DNA from: Tatlockia sp.
Lineage (GTDB): Bacteria > Pseudomonadota > Gammaproteobacteria > Legionellales > Legionellaceae
DNA: 64,000 nucleotides
Reading direction: 5' to 3'
Assembly: GCA_013697955.1 (NCBI GenBank)
Contig: JACCVV010000012.1
Coordinates: 1-64,000 of the forward strand
This document shows positions 27,511-35,812 of the stretch, one piece after another (within the stretch, counting starts at the first letter, position 1; every line of letters starts with the position of its first letter). The position numbers and the translations under genes were made by a program. The notes beneath the pieces were generated by a model. The model worked only from the letters and a program-made list of their open reading frames with translations. It ran no database searches and had not been told where the DNA came from.

Positions 27511-27747
27511 TTAGCTAGATCCTTGTTGATTAAGTTTTACAACGGGTGGTCTAATATTCACAACCGGGTTTTGATTCTGAGGCGGCAGATCATAAAAATG
27601 ACTAATATTTGAACCTGTCAATGGGGATGGAACAGCAATTGTTGACCCCGATCTGCTTTGTAAATAATGTTTATCCGCAGTGGTAGCAAAATGCGAACAG
27701 GCAGTTAATAAAACAGTAGCACTAACATAAAAACCAATTTTTCTCAC
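27511..27747 (-). CDS. Miniature BamC-like lipoprotein
   Basis: A 78-residue lipoprotein starting at GTG 27747, with AAAGGGGA seven bases upstream. The signal peptide MRKIGFYVSATVLLTAC ends in a LTAC lipobox. The mature part, with DKHYLQSRSGSTIAVPSPL, SHFYDLP and NIRPP, resembles the extended N-terminal arm of BamC, which binds BamD in the outer membrane assembly complex. The two folded BamC domains are absent. It lies 13 bases after dapA, the same place as bamC (nlpB) in E. coli. That position plus the arm motif supports the call; a frame check downstream shows no continuing domains. Confidence 0.7.
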   Translation of the reverse strand: MRKIGFYVSATVLLTACSHFATTADKHYLQSRSGSTIAVPSPLTGSNISHFYDLPPQNQNPVVNIRPPVVKLNQQGSS

Positions 27748-27760
27748 AACAAAATCCCCT

Positions 27761-28633
27761 TTAAACAAGCTGCAAATTATGAAGAACTTGCTCTAATGCC
27801 TGTTGATGTTCGTTTGATAAGCTTGTCATAGGTAATCGTAGTTCCTCACCGATTAATCCCATTTTATATAAAGCCCACTTTGCAGGAATAGGATTAGACT
27901 CTATAAAAAGCAGCTGATGCAGTGGCATAAGCTGATTATTCAATGCTAAGCATTTAGCCTGATCACTATCAAGAGCTGCGTCGCAAAGTTTCGCCATTTG
28001 TCTTGGCGCCACATTAGCAGTAACGGATATAACACCTTTTGCGCCAGTTAATAACCATTGAGCTGCAGTTAAATCATCACCGCTATAAATATCAATTGCC
28101 TCTTCTGTGACACGTAATAATTGCTGCAGGCGAGTCATTTGGCCTGTTGCCTCTTTTATCCCAATGATGTTTGAAATTTTTGCAAGCCTTCCGACTGTTT
28201 CCGGCAACAGGTCGCAACCCGTACGGCTAGGCACATTGTAAAGAATGATAGGCATAGCTACTGCTGAGGCTATTTGTTTGTAATGCTGAAAAAGACCTTC
28301 CTGCGTAGGTTTTATATAGGCAGGCGTCATGATTAAGGCTGCATGGGCGCCGTATTCCATCGCTTCAGCGGTTAATGCGATACAATCTTTAGTTGCATTC
28401 ATGGCAGTGCCTGCAATCACCGGGATACGTTCGCGGGCCTGATCGATAACCGTTTTAATGACGAGAAGTTTTTCCTGATGACTAAGTGTGCCAGCCTCAC
28501 CGGTTGTTCCTGCTGCAACAATTGCATGGGTACCGGCAGCTATGTGAAATTCGACAAGTTCCTGTAAACGAGGTAAATCAACCTTATCCTCGTGAAATGG
28601 CGTGACCAGCGCTGCTATGCTACCACGAAACAT
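27761..28633 (-). CDS. dapA: 4-hydroxy-tetrahydrodipicolinate synthase
   Basis: Condenses pyruvate with aspartate semialdehyde, the first step towards diaminopimelate and lysine. [13 protein letters not shown] holds the family GTTGE motif, LYNVPSRTG holds the active-site Tyr, and GIKEATG holds the Schiff-base Lys. At 290 residues it is full length. The BamC-like gene follows closely. It is transcribed away from the glycine-zipper gene, across a 270-base gap in which I see no clear operator. Confidence 0.96.
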   Translation of the reverse strand: MFRGSIAALVTPFHEDKVDLPRLQELVEFHIAAGTHAIVAAGTTGEAGTLSHQEKLLVIKTVIDQARERIPVIAGTAMNATKDCIALTAEAMEYGAHAALIMTPAYIKPTQEGLFQHYKQIASAVAMPIILYNVPSRTGCDLLPETVGRLAKISNIIGIKEATGQMTRLQQLLRVTEEAIDIYSGDDLTAAQWLLTGAKGVISVTANVAPRQMAKLCDAALDSDQAKCLALNNQLMPLHQLLFIESNPIPAKWALYKMGLIGEELRLPMTSLSNEHQQALEQVLHNLQLV

Positions 28634-28904
28634 AAGGTCCTCTTTCTTGTAAATAATTAGTCAATATTACTGGTGGATGAATAATTTCTCAAGCTTAAAA
28701 AACCGCGGTTATTAATTCTGCAAGACTCAACATTATTAAATTCATCAAAAACAAGAACTTATAAACCCCTTATCTTAAAGAATTAGCCAAAAGTGGGGTT
28801 ACTGTTGACTAAAAAATATCGCTATATGTTGTTTATTTAAACATTTTGCATTTTTTTATACTAAAATTCGAATGATGGAACAACAACTGAAGAGGAAAAT
28901 AAAA

Positions 28905-29177
28905 ATGAAAAAAATCATCACTTCAATAGCTTTTGCAGGATTAGCATCCTTAACTCTCTGTTCCTGTACTTCAAGACAAATTGGAACAGCTGGAGGAGCC
29001 GCAGCTGGTGCCGGAATTGGTTACGCTGTTTCCGGAGGAAGCGGTTTAGGTGCAGCTCTTGGTGCAGGTGCCGGTGCTTTGGTCGGTAATCAAATTGGGG
29101 CTGATCAAGATAGAAGGTACTATTATTCCAATAGTTACTATGCAAGACCTTACTACAGACCTTATTATTATTACTAA
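28905..29177 (+). CDS. Glycine-zipper lipoprotein
   Basis: A 90-residue protein. The signal peptide ends TLCSC, a plausible lipobox. A glycine zipper follows (GGAAAGAGIGYAVSGGSGLG, then AGAGALVGNQIGADQD), as in OsmB and SlyB-type outer membrane lipoproteins. The tail is almost all Tyr, Arg and Pro (YYARPYYRPYYYY). ATG 28905 has AGAGGAAA upstream; an 11-codon extension before it would hide the signal peptide. A strong terminator follows, so it is a single-gene unit. Confidence 0.85.
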   Translation: MKKIITSIAFAGLASLTLCSCTSRQIGTAGGAAAGAGIGYAVSGGSGLGAALGAGAGALVGNQIGADQDRRYYYSNSYYARPYYRPYYYY

Positions 29178-29194
29178 AATTTAAATAATTTCTC

Positions 29195-29232
29195 AAACCC
29201 TGATTTTCCCTGATGAAAATCAGGGTTTTTTT
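29195..29232 (+). terminator. Rho-independent terminator
   Basis: AAACCCTGATTTT pairs with AAAATCAGGGTTT around an 8-base loop and runs into seven Ts. It ends the glycine-zipper lipoprotein gene. Confidence 0.92.
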
Positions 29233-29297
29233 GTTTCTATATAAAAAGAAAACGGGCTGCTATACTTCTTTGGCTCTTTTAAACAAGGATTGTTAGC

Positions 29298-30080
29298 ATG
29301 CAATTGCATTCAAAAATCGCGCTTATCACCGGCGCGGCCAGTGGTATTGGCGAAGGAATCGCCAAACTATTCGCTCAGGAAGGGGCAAAAGTGGCAATTG
29401 CTGATTTAAATCTCACAGCAGCTCAACAAGTCGTTGATTCTATCAAATCTGTACGAGGCGAAGCCTTGGCATTGGCAATGGATGTGACCGATGAAGCTCA
29501 GGTTAATAAAGGAGTAAAGGCGGTTGTCCAACACTTCGGCGGTATTGATATCCTAGTTTCTAATGCCGGCATTCAGATAATCGAACCAATCATTAACCTT
29601 TCCTATTCAGATTGGAAAAAAATGCTTGCCATTCACCTTGATGGTGCTTTTCTTACAACCAAGGCATGTCTGAAAGAATTCTATGCCGCAGGTAAGGGCG
29701 GAAGCATTATTTATACTGGTTCTGTCCATTCGAAAGAAGCTTCGAAATTAAAAGCTCCCTATGTTACTGCCAAGCATGGACTCCTGGGGTTGTGCAAAGT
29801 CGTTGCTAAAGAAGGGGCGGAATTCGGAGTGCGTGCGAACGTCATTTGTCCAGGCTTTGTTAGAACACCTTTGGTGGATAAACAAATTCCTGAACAGGCC
29901 AAGAATTTAGGGATTAGCCAAGAAGAGGTGATTCAGAAGATAATGCTTAAAGACACTATTGATGGTGAATTCACAACTATCTGTGATGTGGCCCAAACTG
30001 CTCTTTTTCTTGCAGCCTTTGCCAACAATGCTTTAACGGGTCAATCTCTTATTGTTAGCCATGGTTGGTGTATGGAATAG
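29298..30080 (+). CDS. bdhA: D-3-hydroxybutyrate dehydrogenase
   Basis: A 260-residue short-chain dehydrogenase that converts 3-hydroxybutyrate to acetoacetate with [11 protein letters not shown] binds the cofactor; SNAGIQ, the catalytic Ser in [16 protein letters not shown] and Tyr-x-x-x-Lys in YVTAKHG follow. The [20 protein letters not shown] run is specific to bacterial hydroxybutyrate dehydrogenases. It fits poly-hydroxybutyrate use, the Legionella storage polymer. ATG has AAGGA upstream. Confidence 0.93.
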   Translation: MQLHSKIALITGAASGIGEGIAKLFAQEGAKVAIADLNLTAAQQVVDSIKSVRGEALALAMDVTDEAQVNKGVKAVVQHFGGIDILVSNAGIQIIEPIINLSYSDWKKMLAIHLDGAFLTTKACLKEFYAAGKGGSIIYTGSVHSKEASKLKAPYVTAKHGLLGLCKVVAKEGAEFGVRANVICPGFVRTPLVDKQIPEQAKNLGISQEEVIQKIMLKDTIDGEFTTICDVAQTALFLAAFANNALTGQSLIVSHGWCME

Positions 30081-30127
30081 CCTTTTATTTGCAATAATTT
30101 ACTTTCTGCCAAGGATAAATTGCCAAA

Positions 30128-30158
30128 TAGCTTTTTTTAAAGCTAAAAGATCTTTTTT
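30128..30158 (+). terminator. Possible terminator after bdhA
   Basis: TAGCTTT (30128-30134) pairs with AAAGCTA (30139-30145) over a four-T loop, and AAAGATC followed by seven Ts comes right after. GC content is low, so strength is doubtful. Confidence 0.4.
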
Positions 30159-30229
30159 TAGGCAAATATTCTTGACTAGATAGTAAAAAAAAGACAATTC
30201 AATGCTTTTGTAATGAGTATTTTATTCAC

Positions 30230-31828
30230 ATGAAAATCTTTTTTAAAAATATAATAGGCCTCGATTCCAATTTGGTTTGGGAGTATGACGAAGCAACCAA
30301 TTACGCCACCTGCTTATCAACAATTCATACCCTTGAAACTGAAGAAACCAGAACTTTTAAACTGCCTGAGGGCATGTTAATGGATGACGGCTTTTTGGTT
30401 GTACCTGATGTTAAAAGTTTCAAACAAAATTATCCTTTTACAAAGGCTGCTCAAAATGAAGAAGAAAATCAGAGCTCAAAAAACATCGCTTTAATTAAAT
30501 GCTCTCTCTTTCCGCCCATTAATAGCTCAGAAAGCCGCTCCCCTTCGGAAAGTAGTACTCCCACAAATTCAAACTCCAATCTGAATGACAAAATTCATAG
30601 ACATTCGACAAAACTGGCATTGAAAAACACTACTTCTACTCTTAGTGCCGGTGACTATCCTTCGTCTATTCAATTAAATGACTTAATCAATGATATTCAT
30701 AATCAAAAATTTGCAGGATTAACTATCGCTTATTACTCACTGATTAATAAAAGAAATTCAAATATTGAACGAAAGGCGCTTTATTTAAAAACGCTTAAAT
30801 CATTCACACATCCGCCTGAATCCTTACATCACCTTTATAAAAGTAAAATCGATATTCTAAATGCAATTAAAAAGTTATTAATTTTATTCAATGATGAATA
30901 TAAATATTTCGACAAAATTAATAAACACTCACATTTAGTTCGTAAAGAGATAACCGATTATTTTGCTTATGCCATTCAACAAACAATGGCTAATGGTGAA
31001 TTCCGAAAACGACTAACTGAGTCTCAATGCATCCCTAGCGTTGAAATTGGCTCCCTTTTTAATAATAATCCTTGGGCTCTCGAACTTTTTAATAAACAAA
31101 TTTTTCAAATTAAATTAGAAACGTTAACCTTCAACTGGTTAGCTCTTATTGATAATAATTTTAAATTAGAATCCAGTATCGCAGGAACTTTTGATACAGA
31201 GACTTTAAAGGCTCTAAGTAATTTTAAATCATACCTTCAAGAAAATGACTCTAATCTAAAATTAAAATCCCAAATTACCTTAGTCACCGAGACTTTAGCA
31301 AAACTGATTAAACTTGAAGAAGAGCAAGACGCTATTGTTAAAAATTATTTAATCGCGCACCAAAATATTGATGAAATGATTGACGGCTTTTATTCGCTTA
31401 AAGCCCTTCTCACGAATCTTATTAAACCTATTATGAAACCCATTATTTTTGATTTGCACGAGGCTACATTAAAGGAAATAGTTTTTAGTATTTTTAAAAA
31501 TCTTATTTCAAAGCTTAGCAAAGATCCTGAATTTACCGATAAAAACTATGGAAACTTTATAGCCGATATTAATATTTATGACAGCAATGATCTTTATATC
31601 AGCCCTGAATGGCTGCCTAAAATAGAAAGTTGTTTAATACAGATTTCCAAGGATAAAGCCTTTCCTAAAAAAGAATCCTTGCATGCTGGATCCTCTTCAC
31701 TGTCTAAATTTATTTCGTTATTTGATATGAAAATTTATGAATGCTTGAAATCTTTATTGAATGGAGCTGTTATCAGCGAGAAGGATTTGGAAAATTCAAG
31801 TCCTGCTAATTCAATTAAAATGTTTTAA
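30230..31828 (+). CDS. Orphan, mostly helical protein; possible effector
   Basis: A 532-residue protein without signal peptide or membrane segment. The N-terminal 65 residues (FFKNIIGLDSNLVWEYDEAT) look like a small beta-rich domain. Residues 85-140 are Ser/Asn/Pro-rich and probably disordered (SSESRSPSESSTPTNSNSN). The rest is helical with many Leu, Lys and Asn. This build, a globular N-terminus, a Ser-rich linker and long helices, resembles the 1085-residue protein at 13.6 kb, but I see no alignable similarity. No good ribosome site precedes the ATG and no PmrA-type repeat is found. Unknown; candidate effector only by context. Confidence 0.65.
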   Translation: MKIFFKNIIGLDSNLVWEYDEATNYATCLSTIHTLETEETRTFKLPEGMLMDDGFLVVPDVKSFKQNYPFTKAAQNEEENQSSKNIALIKCSLFPPINSSESRSPSESSTPTNSNSNLNDKIHRHSTKLALKNTTSTLSAGDYPSSIQLNDLINDIHNQKFAGLTIAYYSLINKRNSNIERKALYLKTLKSFTHPPESLHHLYKSKIDILNAIKKLLILFNDEYKYFDKINKHSHLVRKEITDYFAYAIQQTMANGEFRKRLTESQCIPSVEIGSLFNNNPWALELFNKQIFQIKLETLTFNWLALIDNNFKLESSIAGTFDTETLKALSNFKSYLQENDSNLKLKSQITLVTETLAKLIKLEEEQDAIVKNYLIAHQNIDEMIDGFYSLKALLTNLIKPIMKPIIFDLHEATLKEIVFSIFKNLISKLSKDPEFTDKNYGNFIADINIYDSNDLYISPEWLPKIESCLIQISKDKAFPKKESLHAGSSSLSKFISLFDMKIYECLKSLLNGAVISEKDLENSSPANSIKMF

Positions 31829-31892
31829 AGCTAGTAGAGTGACCCTTAATTCTAGTATTTTATAACCCTAATCAATTAGAGAAAGCTTATTA

Positions 31893-32084
31893 ATGACCAA
31901 GAAAATTACTTGCCCAATTTGCGGTAAAAAAGATACCTGGCTGCCTGATAATAGCTACAGACCTTTCTGTTCTGACCGATGTAAATTAATCGATCTTGGC
32001 GAATGGGCAAGTGAAAGTCGCAAAATACCCGCAGAGCCTGTTGATCTAAACGCTTCTAATGATGTATCTGATGATTTAGAGTAA
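31893..32084 (+). CDS. yacG: DNA gyrase inhibitor YacG
   Basis: A 63-residue zinc protein. It starts MTKKITCPICGKKDTW and has CSDRCKLIDLGEWASE: two Cys pairs binding zinc, followed by the conserved LIDLGxW helix. The acidic tail (NDVSDDLE) is usual. In E. coli, YacG binds GyrB and blocks gyrase. It lies 32 bases before the SPFH gene and is likely cotranscribed with it. Confidence 0.9.
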   Translation: MTKKITCPICGKKDTWLPDNSYRPFCSDRCKLIDLGEWASESRKIPAEPVDLNASNDVSDDLE

Positions 32085-32116
32085 AACAAAGTTACTCACT
32101 ATTTTAAGGAACAAAA

Positions 32117-32968
32117 ATGGGATTGATCACATTCGCTCTACTCGTAATTTTGATAATTTTTATTTCAGGAATACGAATTTTACGCCCCACCGAACGGGGT
32201 CTAATTGAATTTCTTGGAAAGTACAAGCGCTTCGCAGAACCTGGCTTCACCTGGATAATTCCCTACGTTGAAAAATTATACCGTGTAAATATTACCGAAA
32301 TGCTGGTTGAAGCTGAACCTCAGGAAATCATAACCAATGATAATTTAAATGCCATCGTAGACGCGCAAATCTACTATAAAGTAAGAGCCTCTGAAGAAGA
32401 CGTTAAAAACGCAATTTATAAAGCTAATAATTATGCTTACCAAATCATTAATTTAACCCGAACCACACTTAGAAACATTATTGGAACTATGACTTTGAAA
32501 GCTGCAAATAGTGAACGTAATAAAATAAACGCAGAACTATTAGCCATACTTGCAACCGAAACGAATAATTGGGGTCTGGATATTGTTCGCGCTGAGCTTA
32601 AGGAGATAAGTCCGCCCAAAGATGTTCAGGAAACGATGAACAAAGTTGTAAAAGCTGAAAATGAAAAAATTGCGGCAATCGATTATGCAACTGCAACAGA
32701 AACCGCAGCAGACGGTACTAAAAGAGCTGAAATTAAACGGGCCGAAGGGATTAAACAAGCGCGTATCTTAGAAGCTGAAGGTGAAGCGCAAGCGATTAAA
32801 ACAGTAAATGAAGCGGCTGAAAAATATTTTGTTGGTAATGCTCAGATTTTGAGAAAGCTGGAGGCTGTTGAAAAATCATTAAAGAGTAATACTAAAATTG
32901 TAGTTCCAGGCAATTCTCAATTAATTAATATCATCGGAGATATGGCTGGCGTTGTTCCTAGTGATTAA
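32117..32968 (+). CDS. SPFH/band 7 (stomatin-like) membrane protein
   Basis: A 283-residue protein with one N-terminal membrane segment (residues 3-20), followed by an SPFH domain: GLIEFLGKYKRFAEPGFTWI, RVNITEMLVEAEPQEIITND, NYAYQIINLTRTTLRNIIGTM. The later AKxAEGIKQARILEAEGEAQA stretch is a coiled-coil helix typical of stomatins. Such proteins form membrane microdomain scaffolds and are often paired with NfeD, which is not adjacent here. ATG follows AAGGAA. Protease-associated roles as in HflK/HflC are possible but not shown. Confidence 0.92.
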   Translation: MGLITFALLVILIIFISGIRILRPTERGLIEFLGKYKRFAEPGFTWIIPYVEKLYRVNITEMLVEAEPQEIITNDNLNAIVDAQIYYKVRASEEDVKNAIYKANNYAYQIINLTRTTLRNIIGTMTLKAANSERNKINAELLAILATETNNWGLDIVRAELKEISPPKDVQETMNKVVKAENEKIAAIDYATATETAADGTKRAEIKRAEGIKQARILEAEGEAQAIKTVNEAAEKYFVGNAQILRKLEAVEKSLKSNTKIVVPGNSQLINIIGDMAGVVPSD

Positions 32969-33120
32969 GAACGCCTTATGAAATTATAGTGTTTAAAGCA
33001 AATACAAATGCATTGGCATTATGATATATTTTTGGTCAAAATAGAGTTTTTCAATGACAATTTGTTTATTGTGTGCGAATTAATCTAAATTTTTTTTTAA
33101 TATTGACTTGGAATAATATT

Positions 33121-33819
33121 ATGGCTTTTGACTATTACGTATCAAATTCTCAAGGAATAAAAAGTTATTATCGTGCAGGGTTTCACCCCCAAACTGATGT
33201 ATTCGAATTTTATTCCAGTATCGGCAATATAGCCTGGCAAAAAAAAGAGCTTAAAGGAAAAGAATTCAATCTTACTGGTTGTGTTTATGTTTTTAGAGAA
33301 TCAAATGCAACCCTTACTATTCTTTATAACGGATCATCACTTCTTTTAAACAATACTTTATCATTGAAGAAAATAGTTATAAAAGAGCTACCTTCCGCGC
33401 TTCTCGATATAGAATTGAAGGAAATGGATCGCTTAATTGAAGAAATGGAAAATAGCCTTTGCTCCCCCCAGCCTATCTTGCCTAAAAATGAGATAAAACC
33501 TTCTTTAAACAAACCTGTTAAACAAAGTACTCCAATTCGCCCACAATATTATCCCCTCGAAAATCAGGAAGAACCTTCCAAAGATTGCCTCGCTATCAGT
33601 ATGCAAGTCCTGGGACTTTTTATTGGTGCTCTAGGCATTGCTGCAGTAGCTTTCGCTTTTATTGCTCTTAATGGGTTAACAATGGGCACTTTCTTTTTAG
33701 TGGCCGGCGTTGGATGTGCAGCGCTTCTTGCAGGTATTGGGCTATTTAGCGGCGGACTTTATAGATCTTGCAATTCAGCTACTCCAGAGCCAGATAACCA
33801 ATTATTCCTAAATATTTAA
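33121..33819 (+). CDS. Orphan with a C-terminal membrane hairpin
   Basis: A 232-residue protein. The N-terminal 110 residues form a beta-rich unknown domain (FDYYVSNSQGIKSYYRAGFH). A charged, Pro-rich stretch follows, then two adjoining hydrophobic segments at about residues 160-215 (VLGLFIGALGIAAVAFAFIA and FFLVAGVGCAALLAGIGLF). It ends with GGLYRSCNSATPEPD. The same plan, a soluble domain plus a hydrophobic hairpin and a short Cys-containing tail, recurs in the 38.0 kb and partly in the 45.3 and 55.3 kb genes here. ATG 33121 is preceded by TTGGA; an in-frame start 16 codons earlier is less likely. Confidence 0.7.
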   Translation: MAFDYYVSNSQGIKSYYRAGFHPQTDVFEFYSSIGNIAWQKKELKGKEFNLTGCVYVFRESNATLTILYNGSSLLLNNTLSLKKIVIKELPSALLDIELKEMDRLIEEMENSLCSPQPILPKNEIKPSLNKPVKQSTPIRPQYYPLENQEEPSKDCLAISMQVLGLFIGALGIAAVAFAFIALNGLTMGTFFLVAGVGCAALLAGIGLFSGGLYRSCNSATPEPDNQLFLNI

Positions 33820-34355
33820 ACAGGGTTTTGAAGGACAGCAGTCAGCATTGGATTAATTAAAATAATAGCTTTGCTCTTATCTAACAAATATCAGAAAACC
33901 TCTCATGAATTGAATTGCATTGTCCAAAAGGTCGTCAGGTGTAAAAGCGGAGGGGCGGTTTTTTATACTGGTAAGAAGGTAAATATAACTGAACCCGCCG
34001 CAAATTGTTTTCCCAATTCATTAATTAAAAGTTTTATAGGCCTGACATGCGCATACAAATATAAAACTGGAATTTCCTGCCATTTAATTGATGATATTGA
34101 TTGGTCGAACACAACAGACTAACACCAATAAAATTTTTAAAAAAAGACTCTAATTTACCTTAAAAATTAAAGGGACTGGAGTTCACTTCTGAACGTGCAT
34201 AAGGTTCGAATCCACTTTAATTTAAGATAATACATCCAGACCCATACAGAATTATTATTTAACCATTTAGTCTTTTTATAAACAAAATTCATGTATGCTT
34301 GCGAACGAAACCCCAGATCGGATACCCTTTGTTTTTTTAAGGAAGGGGTTTCCAA
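33820..34355. other. 536-base gap without a convincing gene
   Basis: An open frame at 33871-34122 begins with TTG, has no good ribosome site and resembles nothing known. Near the right end, 34166-34172 (ATTAAAG) and 34215-34221 (CTTTAAT) are perfect 7-base complements enclosing a hairpin (GTTCA-CTTC-TGAAC) and a T-loop-like GGTTCGAATCC, but the whole is only 56 bases and cannot fold as a tRNA. AAGGAAGGGG just before 34356 is the ribosome site of the next gene. Confidence 0.5.
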
Positions 34356-34853
34356 ATGAAAATTGCAGTAGTCTCCGATGAACTATATCCAGTGAATTCC
34401 TTTGTTGTACAAGAATTAGAGCGCTTAGGCCATGAGGTCATTCTATTCGGAGCTATCAAATCGGGCACTAATGAATCCTGGATTGAGGCTGGTAGGTCGG
34501 CAGCTGAGTCGATTAGTCGAGGAGATTGTGAGGAAGGGGTTTTCTTTTGTTGGACAGGCACGGGAATTTCAATTGTTGCTAATAAAATTCCAGGAATTAG
34601 AGCCGCTTTATGCACAGATGAACAAACAGCTGCTGGTGCAAGACAATGGAATAAAGCCAATGTTTTAGCCTTATCAAACCGTCTTCTCACCTGCGATCTG
34701 GCCAAAGAAATTTTAATCGCCTGGTTTAATACTAAAATGGACGAGAATTCCGAATTGGCAGCAAAAGAGATAGAAGCAATCGAAATAGACTATGCCTCCC
34801 GAAGCATGTCAACAACAAAACCCAAACCAGGTATCAGCATTCTAAAAGGGTAG
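34356..34853 (+). CDS. RpiB/LacA/LacB-type sugar-phosphate isomerase
   Basis: A 165-residue cytoplasmic protein of the RpiB family, whose members interconvert ribose or galactose phosphates. FFCWTGTGISIVANKIPGIRAALCTD matches the conserved block CGTGxGxSIxANKxxGIRAAxC; the catalytic Cys is followed by Trp rather than Gly. The N-terminus SDELYP replaces the usual SDHAG, so the active-site His of classical RpiB is missing and substrate may differ. The C-terminal helix is longer than usual. Ribosome site AAGGAAGGGG. The family is clear; the exact reaction is not. Confidence 0.8.
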   Translation: MKIAVVSDELYPVNSFVVQELERLGHEVILFGAIKSGTNESWIEAGRSAAESISRGDCEEGVFFCWTGTGISIVANKIPGIRAALCTDEQTAAGARQWNKANVLALSNRLLTCDLAKEILIAWFNTKMDENSELAAKEIEAIEIDYASRSMSTTKPKPGISILKG

Positions 34854-34891
34854 CTAATTTGGCTAGGTTAGACTTCTCACAGCCTAAGTCT

Positions 34892-35755
34892 CTAATTAGT
34901 GAAATAATCATTTAATATTTTTATTGTGATTGGTTTTAATAATTGGCTACCGAATGGTTTTAAACTACCATCCGATTTATCTATGGATGCTTGTACCTTT
35001 TTGTCAGTTAAATTACTTACAAAAATATATTGTTGATTATTCTTTTGAATAAATCCCACAAACCAGCCATCACGCAATTTACTGGGATTAGTTAATCGCT
35101 CGTTACGACCATGCCGACCAGAGCCTGTTTTACCAAAATATGCTGCACCGTTATCTAGTTTTCCGATATATAAATTTTCCTTTGTTTTTAAAACGGCTTT
35201 GAGTGAAACGGGCAGTTCATTGCTGAGCATTGATTTTAAGAAATTAAGTTGTTCCACAGCAGAAATTTTCAAGCTGCTACTTAACCAGGCATGAGTGATA
35301 CCATTATTCGCGCCTTGATCGCCCTTAAAATTTTGATTGCCGTACTTAAAACCAGCTAAATAGCGTTTGATGCGAGCATTGGCCAATTGCGGAGTAATCT
35401 GTTGAGATACCCACACAACCGAATATTTCAGCCAACTTTTAGGGGTTTGATCGCGTTCATGTTCGGGCGTTACCCCTTTTTTGCCATCCCATTTAAAGAC
35501 TGTCTTCTGGTTAATGATCCCTTGATTAAAGGCCATTAATGATAAAGGAATTTTAAATGTCGAATTTGGAGAAATTCTCTGGTTACAATAATTATTCGGA
35601 TTATACTCACTAACTATTTTATGCGTATTAAGGTTATAAAGAATAAAGCAGGCATCGTAGTTTTTAAATAACTCAGAATATTCTTGTGCGGTTTTTGCAC
35701 CAACATTTAGAGAAAGTGAGCTGGTAGCTAATAGAAGTAATAATAGTTTTTTCAT
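34892..35755 (-). CDS. Class D beta-lactamase, OXA-29 type
   Basis: A 287-residue periplasmic serine beta-lactamase. Residues 1-20 are a signal peptide. The class D motifs are all in place: STFK (65-68) with the active Ser and the Lys that becomes carboxylated, SVV (112-114), YGN (138-140) and KTGSG (209-213). From memory the sequence resembles OXA-29 of Legionella gormanii, a narrow penicillinase. The ankyrin-kinase gene follows on the same strand. No regulator gene adjoins. Which penicillins or other beta-lactams it cuts cannot be read here. Confidence 0.92.
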   Translation of the reverse strand: MKKLLLLLLATSSLSLNVGAKTAQEYSELFKNYDACFILYNLNTHKIVSEYNPNNYCNQRISPNSTFKIPLSLMAFNQGIINQKTVFKWDGKKGVTPEHERDQTPKSWLKYSVVWVSQQITPQLANARIKRYLAGFKYGNQNFKGDQGANNGITHAWLSSSLKISAVEQLNFLKSMLSNELPVSLKAVLKTKENLYIGKLDNGAAYFGKTGSGRHGRNERLTNPSKLRDGWFVGFIQKNNQQYIFVSNLTDKKVQASIDKSDGSLKPFGSQLLKPITIKILNDYFTN

Positions 35756-35812
35756 TTTTAAATACTTATAACGTTAAAGGGTTTGAATGTGAAATCGAAG
35801 CTATTATATTCA

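Noticed and set aside
33871-34122. 83-codon open frame beginning with TTG
   Set aside because: No ribosome site, a rare start codon and no family resemblance; treated as intergenic.
34166-34221. Possible tRNA gene
   Set aside because: T-loop and acceptor-like ends are present, but the length is 56 bases and D-arm and a paired T-stem are missing. Kept only as a relic finding.
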